NCBI RefSeq assembly: GCF_002294995.1
Contig: NZ_NSGF01000001.1
Location: 186,001-250,000 of the forward strand
Length of the DNA stretch: 64,000 bases
Reading direction: 5' to 3'
From: Mesorhizobium sp. WSM3860
GTDB taxonomy: Bacteria; Pseudomonadota; Alphaproteobacteria; Rhizobiales; Rhizobiaceae
Below are positions 27,477 through 36,649 of the stretch, one piece after another (the stretch's first letter is position 1; each line of letters begins with the position of its first letter). The notes under the pieces were generated by a model that saw nothing but the letters and a program-made list of their open reading frames with translations, did no database searches and was not told the DNA's origin. The translations under genes were made by a program, and so were the position numbers.

Positions 27477-27768
27477 TCAGCTTGAAGTCTGAGTGCTCTT
27501 GGCGCTCACAACGATCGGCTCGGTTTCGATCAATCGAAGCGACCTGAGCATGTCAGCCGTTTGCGCCTTGTAGGTGAGAAAGTGCGGCGGGTCAGGTGCG
27601 CTTGGTAGGCGGAATGATCGGCATAGCATTCGATGACGCGCACCATTTTGGGCGAACCCTTTATCGAGACCCGCGTGCAGGAACAACACGCCTGGCCTCG
27701 TTCTGCACCGAGGCCTCGATCTCTTCGGCGAGCTGGAAGGCGCCGATCTCCAGTTCCGCAATCCGCAC
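27477..27768 (-). pseudogene. Antibiotic-biosynthesis-monooxygenase (YgiN-like) gene with three frameshifts
   Basis: Reading the minus strand across frames gives a YgiN/ABM protein. The order is VRIAELEIGAFQLAEEIEAS in one frame, PGVLFLHA in a second, VSIKGSPKMVRVIECYADHS then AYQAHLT in a third, and PHFLTYKAQTADMLRSLRLI then ETEPIVVSAK in the second again. Extra bases near 27700 and 27670 and a missing base near 27594 account for the breaks. Three indels in about 290 bases point to decay rather than sequencing error. Start (GTG 27768) is approximate. Confidence 0.72.
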
Positions 27769-27932
27769 GATCGGCCTGCCGCGACTCTCTGCACCAATCG
27801 TTCTCCTGTCTGCAGCCGTGGACGCGCCCACTGTGCAAAACCACAGTCGGTGCTGCGCTTAGACCGCTATCGCCCGGTCCGCGTCCCGACTAGGCTTTTG
27901 TCCTACAAAATAAAAAGCCCGGGGAAACGCTC

Positions 27933-28127
27933 ATGCCGTTCGTCAGCATACGGATACTCGAGGGTCATTCGCAAAAGCGCAAGAACGAGATCTCGCGCCG
28001 CGTCGCTGAGGCGATCAGCGAGGTCGCCGAACTGCCCATGGAAGCGATCTGGGTGGTGATCGAGGACGTGCCGGGCAGCGACTGGTTCGTAGCCGGCAAG
28101 CCGGTGCGGGAACCCAAGAGCCCGTGA
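27933..28127 (+). CDS. 4-oxalocrotonate tautomerase-family protein
   Basis: A 64-residue tautomerase. After removal of Met, the N-terminal proline (MPFVSIRILEGHSQKRKNEI) acts as the catalytic base in this family. The middle RRVAEAISEVAELPMEAIWV and VVIEDVPGSDWFVAG strands fit the beta-alpha-beta unit. The substrate is unknown. Its TGA overlaps the ATG of the SMP-30 gene (TGATG), implying coupled translation and a shared pathway with the lactonase and sugar importer downstream. Confidence 0.88.
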   Translation: MPFVSIRILEGHSQKRKNEISRRVAEAISEVAELPMEAIWVVIEDVPGSDWFVAGKPVREPKSP

Positions 28128-29017
28128 TGTCGATCCCGGCGCGCGCCCGTCATTCCGGCTTTGATGACGTCGTCGGCAATGCGGCGATGGAGCGGCTCGC
28201 CACCGGCTACGGCTTCATCGAAGGTCCGGTGTGGCATCCCTATGAGAAATGGTTGGTCTTTTCCGATATTCCGCAAAGCCGGATGTACCGGCGCGGCGCT
28301 TCCGGCGAGATCGAGCTGTTCCGCAATCCGAGCCACATGGCCAACGGCAACACGCTCGACCGGCAGGGACGACTGGTGACCTGCGAGCACGCCAGCAGCC
28401 GCGTCACCCGCGCCGAGCCGAGCGGCACGAAGACCGTTCTCGCCACCCACTACCAAGGCAAGCAGCTCAACAGCCCGAACGACATTGTCGTGGCCACCGG
28501 AGGCTCGATCTATTTCACCGATCCGACCTACGGCAGAGCGGAATTCTACGGCGTGCCGAGGCCCCAGGAACTGTCCTACCAGGGCGTCTACCGAATCGAC
28601 GGCGATGGCGCCGGGCTAACGTTGCTTGCCGACGATTTCGCGCAGCCTAATGGGCTCTGCTTCTCGCTCGATGAATCGCGGCTCTTCGTCAACGATACCG
28701 AGCGCGGCCACATCAGGGTGTTCGGCGTGGAAGCGAATGGCGATCTCAACGGCGGCGCGGTGTGGGCGGTCACGGAAGGCGACGAGTCGGGGTCGCCGGA
28801 CGGGATGAAGATCGACAGCCGGGGCAATCTCTATTGCACCGGGCCCGGCGGCATCCATGTCTTCGATGCCTCCGGCGATGTCCTCGGCGTCATTGCGACT
28901 CCGGAATATTGTGCCAATTTCACCTTCGGCGACGACGATCTGAGGAGCCTCTACATAGCCGCGTCGACGTCGCTCTACCGGCTGAGGGTGCGCGTGCCGG
29001 GGCTGAGGCTGTTTTGA
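28127..29017 (+). CDS. SMP-30/gluconolactonase family hydrolase
   Basis: A 296-residue six-bladed beta-propeller of the SGL family, which opens sugar lactones. Metal-ligand Glu in GYGFIEGPVWHPYEKWL, the LNSPNDIVVATGGSIYFTDP motif with the conserved Asn-Asp, AQPNGLCFSLDESRLFVND and GSPDGMKIDSRGNLYCTGPG are all visible. It lies between a tautomerase and a CUT2 sugar importer, suggesting that an imported sugar is oxidised to a lactone that this enzyme hydrolyses; the sugar is not identified. Confidence 0.9.
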   Translation: MSIPARARHSGFDDVVGNAAMERLATGYGFIEGPVWHPYEKWLVFSDIPQSRMYRRGASGEIELFRNPSHMANGNTLDRQGRLVTCEHASSRVTRAEPSGTKTVLATHYQGKQLNSPNDIVVATGGSIYFTDPTYGRAEFYGVPRPQELSYQGVYRIDGDGAGLTLLADDFAQPNGLCFSLDESRLFVNDTERGHIRVFGVEANGDLNGGAVWAVTEGDESGSPDGMKIDSRGNLYCTGPGGIHVFDASGDVLGVIATPEYCANFTFGDDDLRSLYIAASTSLYRLRVRVPGLRLF

Positions 29018-29104
29018 GTGCCGGCGCCCGAATTGACATGAATGAAGCTGGCTCGGAGGGCCGGTGGGAAGTGCAGCAGTCAACACATCTGGGAGGATAA
29101 TGAC

Positions 29105-30121
29105 ATGAAGAAACTACTGGTCTTGAGCGCCTTTGCAGCGATGCTCGCCTCGGGCACCGCGCTTGCCGACACGAGCGGCAAGAAGATCGCCTTCTCCAAC
29201 AATTACGCCGGCAATTCGTGGCGCCAGGCAATGCTCGACAGCTACGCCATCGTCACCAAGAAGGCGGTCGAGGACAAGGTGGTGGCGGCGGCGGATGTCT
29301 TCACCACCGCCGACAAGGAAGTGCCGACGCAAGCCGCGCAGGTGCAGAACCTGATCCTGCAAGGCTATGACGCCATCGTCATCAACGCCGCCTCGCCGGA
29401 TGCGCTCAACGGCGCCATCAAGCAGGCTTGCGATGCCGGCATCGTCGTCGTTTCCTTCGATGGCATCGTGACCGAGCCTTGCGCCTACCGCGTCGTCGTC
29501 GACTTCAAGGACATGGGCAAGCAGGAAGTCGAGCAGATGGCCAAGTTCCAGCCGAAGGGCGGCAATTTGCTGGAAATCCGCGGGCTGGCAGGCACCTCGA
29601 TCGACGATGCCATCCATGCCGGTATCCTCGAAGGCGTCGCCGCCCATCCCGAGTTCAAGATCGTCGGCTCGGTGACCGGCGACTGGGACCAGACCACGGC
29701 GCAGAAGGCGGTGGCGACCATCCTGCCGTCGCTGCCGGAGATCGTCGGCGTCGTCGACCAGGGCGGCGACGGCTATGGCGCCGCGCAAGCGTTTGCCGCC
29801 GCCGGCAAGCCGCGTCCGACCATCATCATGGGCAACCGTCAGGACGAGCTGAAGTGGTGGAAGGAGCAGAAGGAAAAGGACGGCTACAAGACCTGGTCGG
29901 CCTCGATCGCGCCCGGCGTGTCGACGCTCGCCTTCTGGGTGGCGCAGCAGGTGCTCGACGGCCGCAAGGACGTGCCGCACGATCTGCTGGTGCCCTATCT
30001 CGCCTTCACCCAGGACGATTTCGAGGCCGCGCTGCCGAAGATCAAGGAAGGCGGCGTCGCCACCCACGAATACACCCAGGAAGACGCGATCGCGGCCATC
30101 AAGGCCAACATCAAGCAATAG
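29105..30121 (+). CDS. Sugar ABC transporter substrate-binding protein (CUT2/RbsB type)
   Basis: A 338-residue periplasmic binding protein with a Sec signal ([20 protein letters not shown], cleavage after ALA). Typical peripla_BP_4 motifs: [53 protein letters not shown] and [20 protein letters not shown]. Start ATG 29105 follows GGGAGG. It heads the importer genes (ATPase and two permeases follow). The ligand is unknown; the adjacent lactonase points to a monosaccharide. Confidence 0.92.
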   Translation: MKKLLVLSAFAAMLASGTALADTSGKKIAFSNNYAGNSWRQAMLDSYAIVTKKAVEDKVVAAADVFTTADKEVPTQAAQVQNLILQGYDAIVINAASPDALNGAIKQACDAGIVVVSFDGIVTEPCAYRVVVDFKDMGKQEVEQMAKFQPKGGNLLEIRGLAGTSIDDAIHAGILEGVAAHPEFKIVGSVTGDWDQTTAQKAVATILPSLPEIVGVVDQGGDGYGAAQAFAAAGKPRPTIIMGNRQDELKWWKEQKEKDGYKTWSASIAPGVSTLAFWVAQQVLDGRKDVPHDLLVPYLAFTQDDFEAALPKIKEGGVATHEYTQEDAIAAIKANIKQ

Positions 30122-30164
30122 CGGCGACATTGCCAGCCGCATCGCCAACCGGATATCGTTGAGG

Positions 30165-31628
30165 ATGCTCCAGGCTATTGCAGACATCGTCAGGCTGGAC
30201 GGCGCCGAAAAGCACTTCGGCGCCGTCCGCGCGCTCAACGGCGTCGACTTCCATGTCGGCGCCGGCGAATGCGTGGGGCTAGTCGGGCACAACGGCGCCG
30301 GCAAATCGACGCTGATGCATATGGTTGCGGGCACGCTGCGGCCCGATGGCGGGCAGATCGCGGTGCGCGGCAATCAGGAAGCGAGCTATTCCGTGGCGCG
30401 CGCGCTCGAGCTCGGCATACGCTGCGTGTTCCAGGAACTGTCGCTCTGCCCAAACCTCAGCGTCGCCGAGAACACGCGCATCAACCATCCCTCGCTCGCC
30501 GGTCTCGGCTGGCGCCGCAAGGCCGCCGATCTCATCCGGGCCAAGCTCGACGAGATCTTTCCCGACCACGGCATCGCGGCGGACGACATTGCCGGCGATC
30601 TTTCGATCGGACGCCGGCAGATGGTCGAGGTGGCGCGCGCCTTCACGCTGACCCGCGAGCCGCTGCATCTGGTCATCCTCGACGAGCCGACCTCGTCGCT
30701 CGATGCGCATACGGCCGGCCAGTTGCTTTCATTCGTGCGCCGCTTCGTCGCCGCGGGCGGCAGCTGCATCCTGATCTCGCATGTGCTGGGCGAGGTGCTG
30801 CAGAATGCCGACCGCATCGTGGTGATGCGCGACGGCAAGGTGGTCACCGCCGACGCCGCAGGCGCGTTCGACCGGGACAAGCTGGTCGCCGCGATGGGCG
30901 GCGCCGGGGAACATCAGAAGGCCACCGCCGAGACCCGCAAGGTCGCGGTCGGGGCACTCAGGGTGCGGGCGCGCCCGGCGCGGCAGCAGGATGGCAAGGA
31001 GCTTGCCGCTCGCGCCGGCGAGATCATCGGCCTTGCCGGGCTCGCCGGGCATGGCCAGACCGACCTGCTGCTAGCGATCTTCTCAGCCGCCTCGCGCCCG
31101 AAAGCCGGCGTCGAAGTGACGGCGCCGGTGGCGCTGGTCGCCGGCGACCGCCAGGCGGACGGCATCTTCGCGCAATGGTCGATCGCGCAGAACATCGGCA
31201 TCCGCTCGCTTCAGCGCCTGCGCGACGGCCTGTTGATCTCGCCGCAGCGCGAGGCGGAGCTGGCGGAATTCTGGAAGAAGAAGATCGGCATCCGCACGCC
31301 GGACATGAACAACAACATCTATTCGCTCTCGGGCGGCAATCAGCAGAAGGCGCTGTTTGCGCGCGCGCTCGGCTCCGATGCCGAGATCGTGCTGATGGAC
31401 GATCCGATGCGCGGCGTCGATATCGGCACCAAGCTCGAAGTCTACGACCTCTTGCGCGAGGAGGCCGCCAAGGGCCGCACCTTCCTCTGGTACACGACGG
31501 AAACCGAAGAGCTCGATAACTGCGATCATGTTTATGTCTTCAAGAATGGGCGGATCGTCGCCAATCTCGGGCGCGACGAGCTGACGGAGGAGAAGATCAT
31601 CCAGTCCTCGTTCGGCGACACGGTCTGA
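30165..31628 (+). CDS. Sugar ABC transporter ATP-binding protein (RbsA type)
   Basis: A double-ATPase subunit of a CUT2 importer, 487 residues from ATG 30165 (a TTG at 30159 is the alternative). The first domain has Walker [14 protein letters not shown], the Q-loop [11 protein letters not shown] and Walker [15 protein letters not shown]. The first signature is changed to LSIGRRQM. The second domain has a degenerate Walker A ([11 protein letters not shown]) but an intact [15 protein letters not shown] signature and [13 protein letters not shown], as is usual for the RbsA family. Stop is one base before the next gene's ATG. Confidence 0.9.
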   Translation: MLQAIADIVRLDGAEKHFGAVRALNGVDFHVGAGECVGLVGHNGAGKSTLMHMVAGTLRPDGGQIAVRGNQEASYSVARALELGIRCVFQELSLCPNLSVAENTRINHPSLAGLGWRRKAADLIRAKLDEIFPDHGIAADDIAGDLSIGRRQMVEVARAFTLTREPLHLVILDEPTSSLDAHTAGQLLSFVRRFVAAGGSCILISHVLGEVLQNADRIVVMRDGKVVTADAAGAFDRDKLVAAMGGAGEHQKATAETRKVAVGALRVRARPARQQDGKELAARAGEIIGLAGLAGHGQTDLLLAIFSAASRPKAGVEVTAPVALVAGDRQADGIFAQWSIAQNIGIRSLQRLRDGLLISPQREAELAEFWKKKIGIRTPDMNNNIYSLSGGNQQKALFARALGSDAEIVLMDDPMRGVDIGTKLEVYDLLREEAAKGRTFLWYTTETEELDNCDHVYVFKNGRIVANLGRDELTEEKIIQSSFGDTV

Positions 31629-31629
31629 G

Positions 31630-32607
31630 ATGACGGCGCTCGCTCCCGGCACGCTCCCGAAATCTTCGCCGCGCGGCAACGCCGCCCGCGCACGCATGCT
31701 GCGCAGCCTGTTGCCGGCCCTGTCGCTGGCGCTGGTGCTGATGGCCATCGCCTGGCTTAACCCGCGCGCCATCAGCTATTTCGGCTTCAACCTGATGCTG
31801 AACCTGGCGATCCCGATCGCGCTGGCGACGATCGCGCAGATGTTCGTCATCGCCGGCAATGAGCTCGATCTGTCGATCGGCACTTTCGTCGGCTTCGTCG
31901 GCTGCGTCACCGCAACCTGGCTCAGGGATGCGCCGCTCATCGGTGTCGCGGTGCTGCTCGGTTCAATCGGCGTCTACGCGCTGCTCGGCGCGCTGATCCA
32001 TCTGCGCAACCTGCCCTCGATCGTGGTCACGCTCGGCATGAGCTTCGTCTGGCAGGGGCTGGCCATCCTCATCCTGCCTAAGCCCGGCGGCAAGGCACCG
32101 GACTGGCTTTTGGCGATCATGTCCTTCAAGCCGCCCTACATCCCGTTCCCGATTCTGGCGGCATTGCTGATCGCGGCGATAGTGCATTTTGGCCTGATGC
32201 GCACTTCGTATGGCGTCATCCTGCGCGGTTCCGGCGGCAATGCCGCGGCGCTCAGGCGCGCCGGCTGGTCGCTGCTCAAGACAAAGATCGTGCTCTTCGC
32301 GCTGACCGGCCTGTTCGGCGTGCTTTCCGGCATGGCGCTGATCGGCATCACCACTTCGGCCGACGCCAATATCGGCAACGGCTACACGTTGCTTTCGATT
32401 GCCGGCGTCATCCTTGGCGGCGGCGAGTTCGTCGGCGGCCGGGTGTCGCCGATCGGCGCGGTCATCGGCGCGCTGACGCTGGCTTTGGCCGCATCGCCGC
32501 TCTTGACCTTCATGCACATCCCGCCCGATTGGCAGGTCGCTGCCAATGGCGCGATCCTGATCATCGTGCTGGCGGCGCGGGTGCTGATCAGCCGCAGGGA
32601 GAGGTGA
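31630..32607 (+). CDS. Sugar ABC transporter permease (RbsC type), first
   Basis: A 325-residue inner-membrane permease of the BPD_transp_2 family with 8-10 hydrophobic segments. Signatures are MFVIAGNELDLSIGTFVGFV, near the EAA-like region, and GFLS-type VILGGGEFVGGRVSPIGAVI. It pairs with the next permease as a heterodimer. It starts one base after the ATPase stop and ends four bases before the next gene. Confidence 0.9.
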   Translation: MTALAPGTLPKSSPRGNAARARMLRSLLPALSLALVLMAIAWLNPRAISYFGFNLMLNLAIPIALATIAQMFVIAGNELDLSIGTFVGFVGCVTATWLRDAPLIGVAVLLGSIGVYALLGALIHLRNLPSIVVTLGMSFVWQGLAILILPKPGGKAPDWLLAIMSFKPPYIPFPILAALLIAAIVHFGLMRTSYGVILRGSGGNAAALRRAGWSLLKTKIVLFALTGLFGVLSGMALIGITTSADANIGNGYTLLSIAGVILGGGEFVGGRVSPIGAVIGALTLALAASPLLTFMHIPPDWQVAANGAILIIVLAARVLISRRER

Positions 32608-32610
32608 GCA

Positions 32611-33558
32611 ATGGCCTCTGTACGGATGCTGCTCGAAAAACCCTGGCTCTGGTCCTTCGTCGGGGCCGTTCTCGTGTGGGTCGCGACCGTCGCCTTCACC
32701 GGCGGCTATGGTGCCGGCGGCATGGTCACGGCGGCACTTTCGCTCGCCGTCTTCACCGTCATCGTCGGTATCGGCCAGATGTTCGTCATCACGCTCGGGC
32801 CCGGCAATGTCGACCTGTCGCTGCCCGCCAATATCGGACTGGCGAGCGCGGTGGCGATGAAGGCTATGGGCGGCAGCGATTCAATGATCGTCGTCGGGCT
32901 GCTCGCGGCGCTCGCCTGCGGCGCGGCGATCGGCGCCATCAACTATCTGCTGATCTGGGCGCTCAGGATCCCGCCGATCATCGCGACACTCTCGGCAAGC
33001 TTCATCATCCAGTCGGTCGACATCAGCTACGGCCGCGGCCTGCAGATCAAACCGCCGCCGGGCTTTGCCGATTTCACCAACTGGCAGGTGATGGGGATCC
33101 CGGTGCTGGCGATGCTGACGGTGGTCTTCACCGTCGCCGCGGCGCTGGCGCTGCAGCGCATGATCTATGGCCGCTCGGTGCTGGCGATCGGCCAGAACAT
33201 CCGCGCTGCCTGGCTGGCCGGCGTCAATGTCGGCCGCATCCGCTTCCTCACCTACACGCTTTGCGGTGCGCTGGGCGGCATCGACGGCGCGCTGCTTGCC
33301 GGCTATTTCCGCGGCGCCAATGTCGATATCGGCAATGAATATCTGCTCGCCTCCATCGCGGTCGTCGTCATCGGCGGCACCTCAGTCGCCGGCGGCAAGG
33401 CCAACGTGCCCGGCGTCTGGGGCGCCGGCCTGTTCCTGGTGCTGCTGCTCACCATGCTCAACACCTTCGGCGTCAGCGCCGGCGTGCGGCTGGTGCTGAC
33501 CGGGCTGATCATCGTCGGGGTGATCACGGCGGCGGGTGGCGAGAAGGCTGTGCGGTGA
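32611..33558 (+). CDS. Sugar ABC transporter permease (RbsC type), second
   Basis: A 315-residue permease paralogous to the preceding one: MFVITLGPGNVDLSLPANIG corresponds to the MFVIAGNELDLSIG stretch of its partner, and VVVIGGTSVAGGKANVPGVW to the VILGGGEFVGG loop. About ten membrane segments. Two separate permease genes in one CUT2 operon imply a heterodimeric channel. Followed by a 146-base gap before a second importer with its own substrate-binding protein. Confidence 0.9.
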   Translation: MASVRMLLEKPWLWSFVGAVLVWVATVAFTGGYGAGGMVTAALSLAVFTVIVGIGQMFVITLGPGNVDLSLPANIGLASAVAMKAMGGSDSMIVVGLLAALACGAAIGAINYLLIWALRIPPIIATLSASFIIQSVDISYGRGLQIKPPPGFADFTNWQVMGIPVLAMLTVVFTVAAALALQRMIYGRSVLAIGQNIRAAWLAGVNVGRIRFLTYTLCGALGGIDGALLAGYFRGANVDIGNEYLLASIAVVVIGGTSVAGGKANVPGVWGAGLFLVLLLTMLNTFGVSAGVRLVLTGLIIVGVITAAGGEKAVR

Positions 33559-33704
33559 CAAGTCGCGAGGAGAGGGTCGTTTTCCGGGGTCGCCGCAGCC
33601 AAATTTGACCATGTGGACAAAGGTCGGGCGCCGTTCCATAGTCATCCTGTCTGACATGTTTTGAACGGCCGGCTCGACACGGCCGTCGAGCAGAGGGGAT
33701 TTCA

Positions 33705-34724
33705 ATGGAAAACGATCATCGCAAAACGCAACGCGCCGGCCTGTCGCGGCGCAACGTCCTGGAACTCGGCGCGCTCGGACTGGCGGCGCTGCCTGGCATG
33801 GCTTTCGCGAAGGACAAGAAGCTGAAGGTGGCGGCGATCTTCGCCACGCCGATCGAGGAGCCGTGGGACAACCAGATCCATGTGGCCCTGCAGAAGGCCG
33901 AGAAGGAGCTCGGCATCGAATACAAATGGTCGGAGAAGGTGCAGACGGCCGACTTCAGCCGCGTGATGCGCGAATATGCCCAAGGCGGCTACCAACTGGT
34001 GCTTGGCGACGCCTTCGCCGCCGAGCGCGAATCGCGGCGCACGGCAAAGCAATTCCCGAAGACCGCGTGGCTGTTCGGCTCCGGCGCAGGGCCTGCGGAA
34101 CCCAATTTCGGGGTCTTCGACAATTGGATCCACGAGCCCGCTTATCTCTCCGGGCTGATCGCCGGCAAGATGTCGAAGTCGGGCACCGTCGGCGCTGTCG
34201 CGGCAATGGGCATTCCGGAAGTGAACCGGCTGGTCAACGCCTTCTTCGCCGGCGCCAAGGAGGTCAACCCGAACGTCAAGAGGAAGGTCGCCTTCATCGG
34301 CTCCTTCTTCGATCCGCCGAAGGCCAAGGAGGCCGCGATCGCGCAGATCGATGCCGGCGTCGACGTCATCTATGCCGAACGTTTCGGCGTCATCGAAGCG
34401 GCGGTCGAAAAGAAGATCTACGCCATCTCCAACATGTCCGATCAGTCGAGCCTCGGACCCGACACGGTCATCACCGGCCCGGTATGGAACATGTATCCGA
34501 CGGTCGAGCAGGCGATCAAGCTGGTCAAGGCCGGCGTCTTCACCGCGCAGGACTATGGCGACTTCTCGCGCATGGCCAAGGGCGGCTCCGATCTCGCCCC
34601 CTATCACAAGTTCGACAAGACGCTGCCGGCCGAGGTCAAGGACCTTGTCGCCAAGAAGAAAGCCGAGATCCTGGAAGGCAATTTCCGCGTCGACGTCGAC
34701 GAGAACACGCCGGTGTCGGATTAG
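33705..34724 (+). CDS. BMP-family ABC transporter substrate-binding protein (nucleoside/PnrA type)
   Basis: A 339-residue periplasmic protein of the BMP (PnrA/Med) family that usually binds purine nucleosides or related compounds. The N-terminus has twin arginines (AGLSRRNVLELGALGLAALP), a Tat-type signal, and no lipobox Cys. Core motifs: LKVAAIFATPIEEPWDNQIH, YQLVLGDAFAAERESRRTAK, NWIHEPAYLSGLIAGKMSKS. Downstream lie an ATPase and two permeases of the matching YufOPQ-like type, separated by a palindrome-rich gap. Confidence 0.9.
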   Translation: MENDHRKTQRAGLSRRNVLELGALGLAALPGMAFAKDKKLKVAAIFATPIEEPWDNQIHVALQKAEKELGIEYKWSEKVQTADFSRVMREYAQGGYQLVLGDAFAAERESRRTAKQFPKTAWLFGSGAGPAEPNFGVFDNWIHEPAYLSGLIAGKMSKSGTVGAVAAMGIPEVNRLVNAFFAGAKEVNPNVKRKVAFIGSFFDPPKAKEAAIAQIDAGVDVIYAERFGVIEAAVEKKIYAISNMSDQSSLGPDTVITGPVWNMYPTVEQAIKLVKAGVFTAQDYGDFSRMAKGGSDLAPYHKFDKTLPAEVKDLVAKKKAEILEGNFRVDVDENTPVSD

Positions 34725-34734
34725 AGCCGAGATC

Positions 34735-34882
34735 CCCTCCCCCTCGAGGGGAGGGTGGCCCGCAGGGCCGGGAGGGGTCGCCCGCGACGCGCTCCAGCTT
34801 GCTAAGTCATAGGTCGAGGCGGTTGAGGTGACCCCTCCCGCCTCGCTTCGCTCGGCACCCTCCCCTCGAGGGGGAGGGATAC
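34735..34882. repeat. Paired extragenic palindromes between BMP-SBP and ATPase genes
   Basis: tcccctccccctcgagggga, then ggtggcccgcagggccggga, and on the far side the reverse-related cgctcggcaccctcccctcg with agggggaggg. The two halves are mutually inverted, so the whole 148 bases can form one large branched hairpin around a central cgcgctccagcttgctaagt. In this position, inside an operon, it could lower downstream expression relative to the abundant binding protein. Confidence 0.65.
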
Positions 34883-34894
34883 CAGGAGTATCCC

Positions 34895-36406
34895 TTGTCC
34901 GCCCCTCTGATCCAAATGCGCGGCATCACCAAGAGCTTCGGCGCCGTCAAGGCGAACGATTCCGTGGATCTCAGCGTCGCCCCCGGCGAGATCCTCGGCC
35001 TGCTCGGTGAGAACGGCGCCGGCAAGACGACGCTCATGAACGTGCTGTTCGGCGCTTATGCGCCGGATGCCGGCGAGATCCTGATCGAGGGCAGGCCGGC
35101 TGCGATCCACAACTCGGCCGATGCCTTGGCCGCCGGCATCGGCATGGTGCATCAGCATTTCCATCTGGCGCCCCGGCTTACGGTCCTGGAAAACCTCTTG
35201 ATCGGCATTCCCGGCAAGTTCGGCCGCATCGATCGCGCGGGCGGGCTGGCGCGGCTGAATGAGATCGGCCGCCAGCATGGCTTAAACCTCGATCCCGACC
35301 TGCCGGTCTCGGCGCTGTCGGTCGGCGAGCAGCAGCGGCTTGAAATCATCAAGGCGCTGTTTCGCGGCGCAAGGCTGCTGATCCTCGACGAGCCGACGGC
35401 GGTGCTGGCGCCGACCGAGGTCGACGGGCTATTCGCCGCGCTGCGCTCTATGGCGGCGCAAGGGCTCGGCATCATCTTCATCTCGCACAAGCTCAACGAA
35501 GTCAGGGCGCTCACCCATCGCTGCGTCGTGCTTCGGCATGGCAAGGTCGCCGGCCGCGTCGACCATCCGGCAGAAACTACCTCGGCCCAGATGGCCAAGC
35601 TGATGTGCGGCCACGAAATCATGCCGCCGATCAAGGAGGTCTCGACGCCTGGCGCGCCCGTGCTGACGCTCGATGGCGTTTCGACCTCAGGCCATGGCGG
35701 CACGCCGCTGCGCGAGGTCTCGCTCTTCGTCCGCGCCGGCGAGATCCTCGGCATTGCCGGCGTCTCCGGCAACGGCCAGCGGGCGCTCGCTGATGTGATC
35801 TCCGGCATGCTGTCGCCCAGTGCCGGTTCGATGACGATAGCCGGCAAAGCAGTTGCGCAATTTTCGCCGCGCGAGCTGCAGGCGCTCGGCCTCGGCCGCA
35901 TTCCGGAGGACCGGATGACGACCGGGCTGGTCACCAACCTGCCTTTAGCCGACTCCATGGTGCTGCCGCGCATCGGCACCGAGGCCTTCAGCCGCAAGGG
36001 ACTGCTCGATCCGGCGGCGATCCGCGCATTCGCGGAGGCGCAGATCAAGGCTTATGACATACGCTGTCCCGGGCCGATGACGCGCGCCGGCGCGCTCTCC
36101 GGCGGCAATCTGCAGAAGGCGCTTCTGGCGCGCGAGCTCGCCTTCGACCCGAAGGTGCTGATCGTCTCCCAGCCGACGCGCGGCCTCGACATCGGCGCTG
36201 CACGGTTCATCCACGAAAAATTCCTCGCCATGCGCGCCAAGGGCTGCGGCATCATCGTCATCGGCGAGGATCTCGAGGAATTGCTGATGCTCTGCGACCG
36301 CATCGCGGTGATGTATGAAGGCCGCGTCGCCGGCACGCTCTCGAGCGCCGACGCCACCGTCGCAAGGCTTGGGCTGCTGATGACCGGCGCGGAGGGGAGG
36401 GCGTAA
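34895..36406 (+). CDS. ABC transporter ATP-binding protein (nucleoside/BMP-system, double domain)
   Basis: A 503-residue double ATPase. First domain: Walker A GLLGENGAGKTTLMNVLFG, signature LSVGEQQRLEIIKALF, Walker B LLILDEPTAVLAP. Second domain: degenerate Walker A GIAGVSGNGQRALADVISG, signature LSGGNLQKALLARELAF, then LIVSQPTRGLDIG. The start is a TTG at 34895 with AGGAG a few bases upstream, giving MSAPLIQMRGITKSFGAVKA. It energises the two permeases that follow. Confidence 0.9.
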   Translation: MSAPLIQMRGITKSFGAVKANDSVDLSVAPGEILGLLGENGAGKTTLMNVLFGAYAPDAGEILIEGRPAAIHNSADALAAGIGMVHQHFHLAPRLTVLENLLIGIPGKFGRIDRAGGLARLNEIGRQHGLNLDPDLPVSALSVGEQQRLEIIKALFRGARLLILDEPTAVLAPTEVDGLFAALRSMAAQGLGIIFISHKLNEVRALTHRCVVLRHGKVAGRVDHPAETTSAQMAKLMCGHEIMPPIKEVSTPGAPVLTLDGVSTSGHGGTPLREVSLFVRAGEILGIAGVSGNGQRALADVISGMLSPSAGSMTIAGKAVAQFSPRELQALGLGRIPEDRMTTGLVTNLPLADSMVLPRIGTEAFSRKGLLDPAAIRAFAEAQIKAYDIRCPGPMTRAGALSGGNLQKALLARELAFDPKVLIVSQPTRGLDIGAARFIHEKFLAMRAKGCGIIVIGEDLEELLMLCDRIAVMYEGRVAGTLSSADATVARLGLLMTGAEGRA

Positions 36407-36435
36407 AGCTATGGAACTGCCTCTGACGCCGGACG

Positions 36436-36625
36436 TCGGCGCCGCCCCTCACCTGCCTGCCGGCATCCTCTCCCCGTATTGGGACGGGGAGAGGGGCGCT
36501 CTCATCGACGGTGTCGCCAACAGCCAGCGTTGCAAGAAGGGTATGACGGCTGCAGCCAGCCCCCTTCTCCCCGTCACTATACGGGGAGAAGGTGCCCGCA
36601 GGCGGATGAGGGACGGCGCCGACAT
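36436..36625. repeat. Extragenic palindrome pair between ATPase and first permease
   Basis: cctctccccgtattgggacg with gggagagg forms one hairpin and cttctccccgtcactatacg with gggagaagg another, and the outer flanks gccggcatcctctcc / cccgcaggcggatgaggga are inversely related. It occupies most of the 243-base gap 36407-36649, in which I see no gene. Same palindrome class as at 7.5, 34.7, 38.7, 52.3 and 60.3 kb. Confidence 0.65.
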
Positions 36626-36649
36626 CCGGCGAGCGGAGGAGCACGCCTG

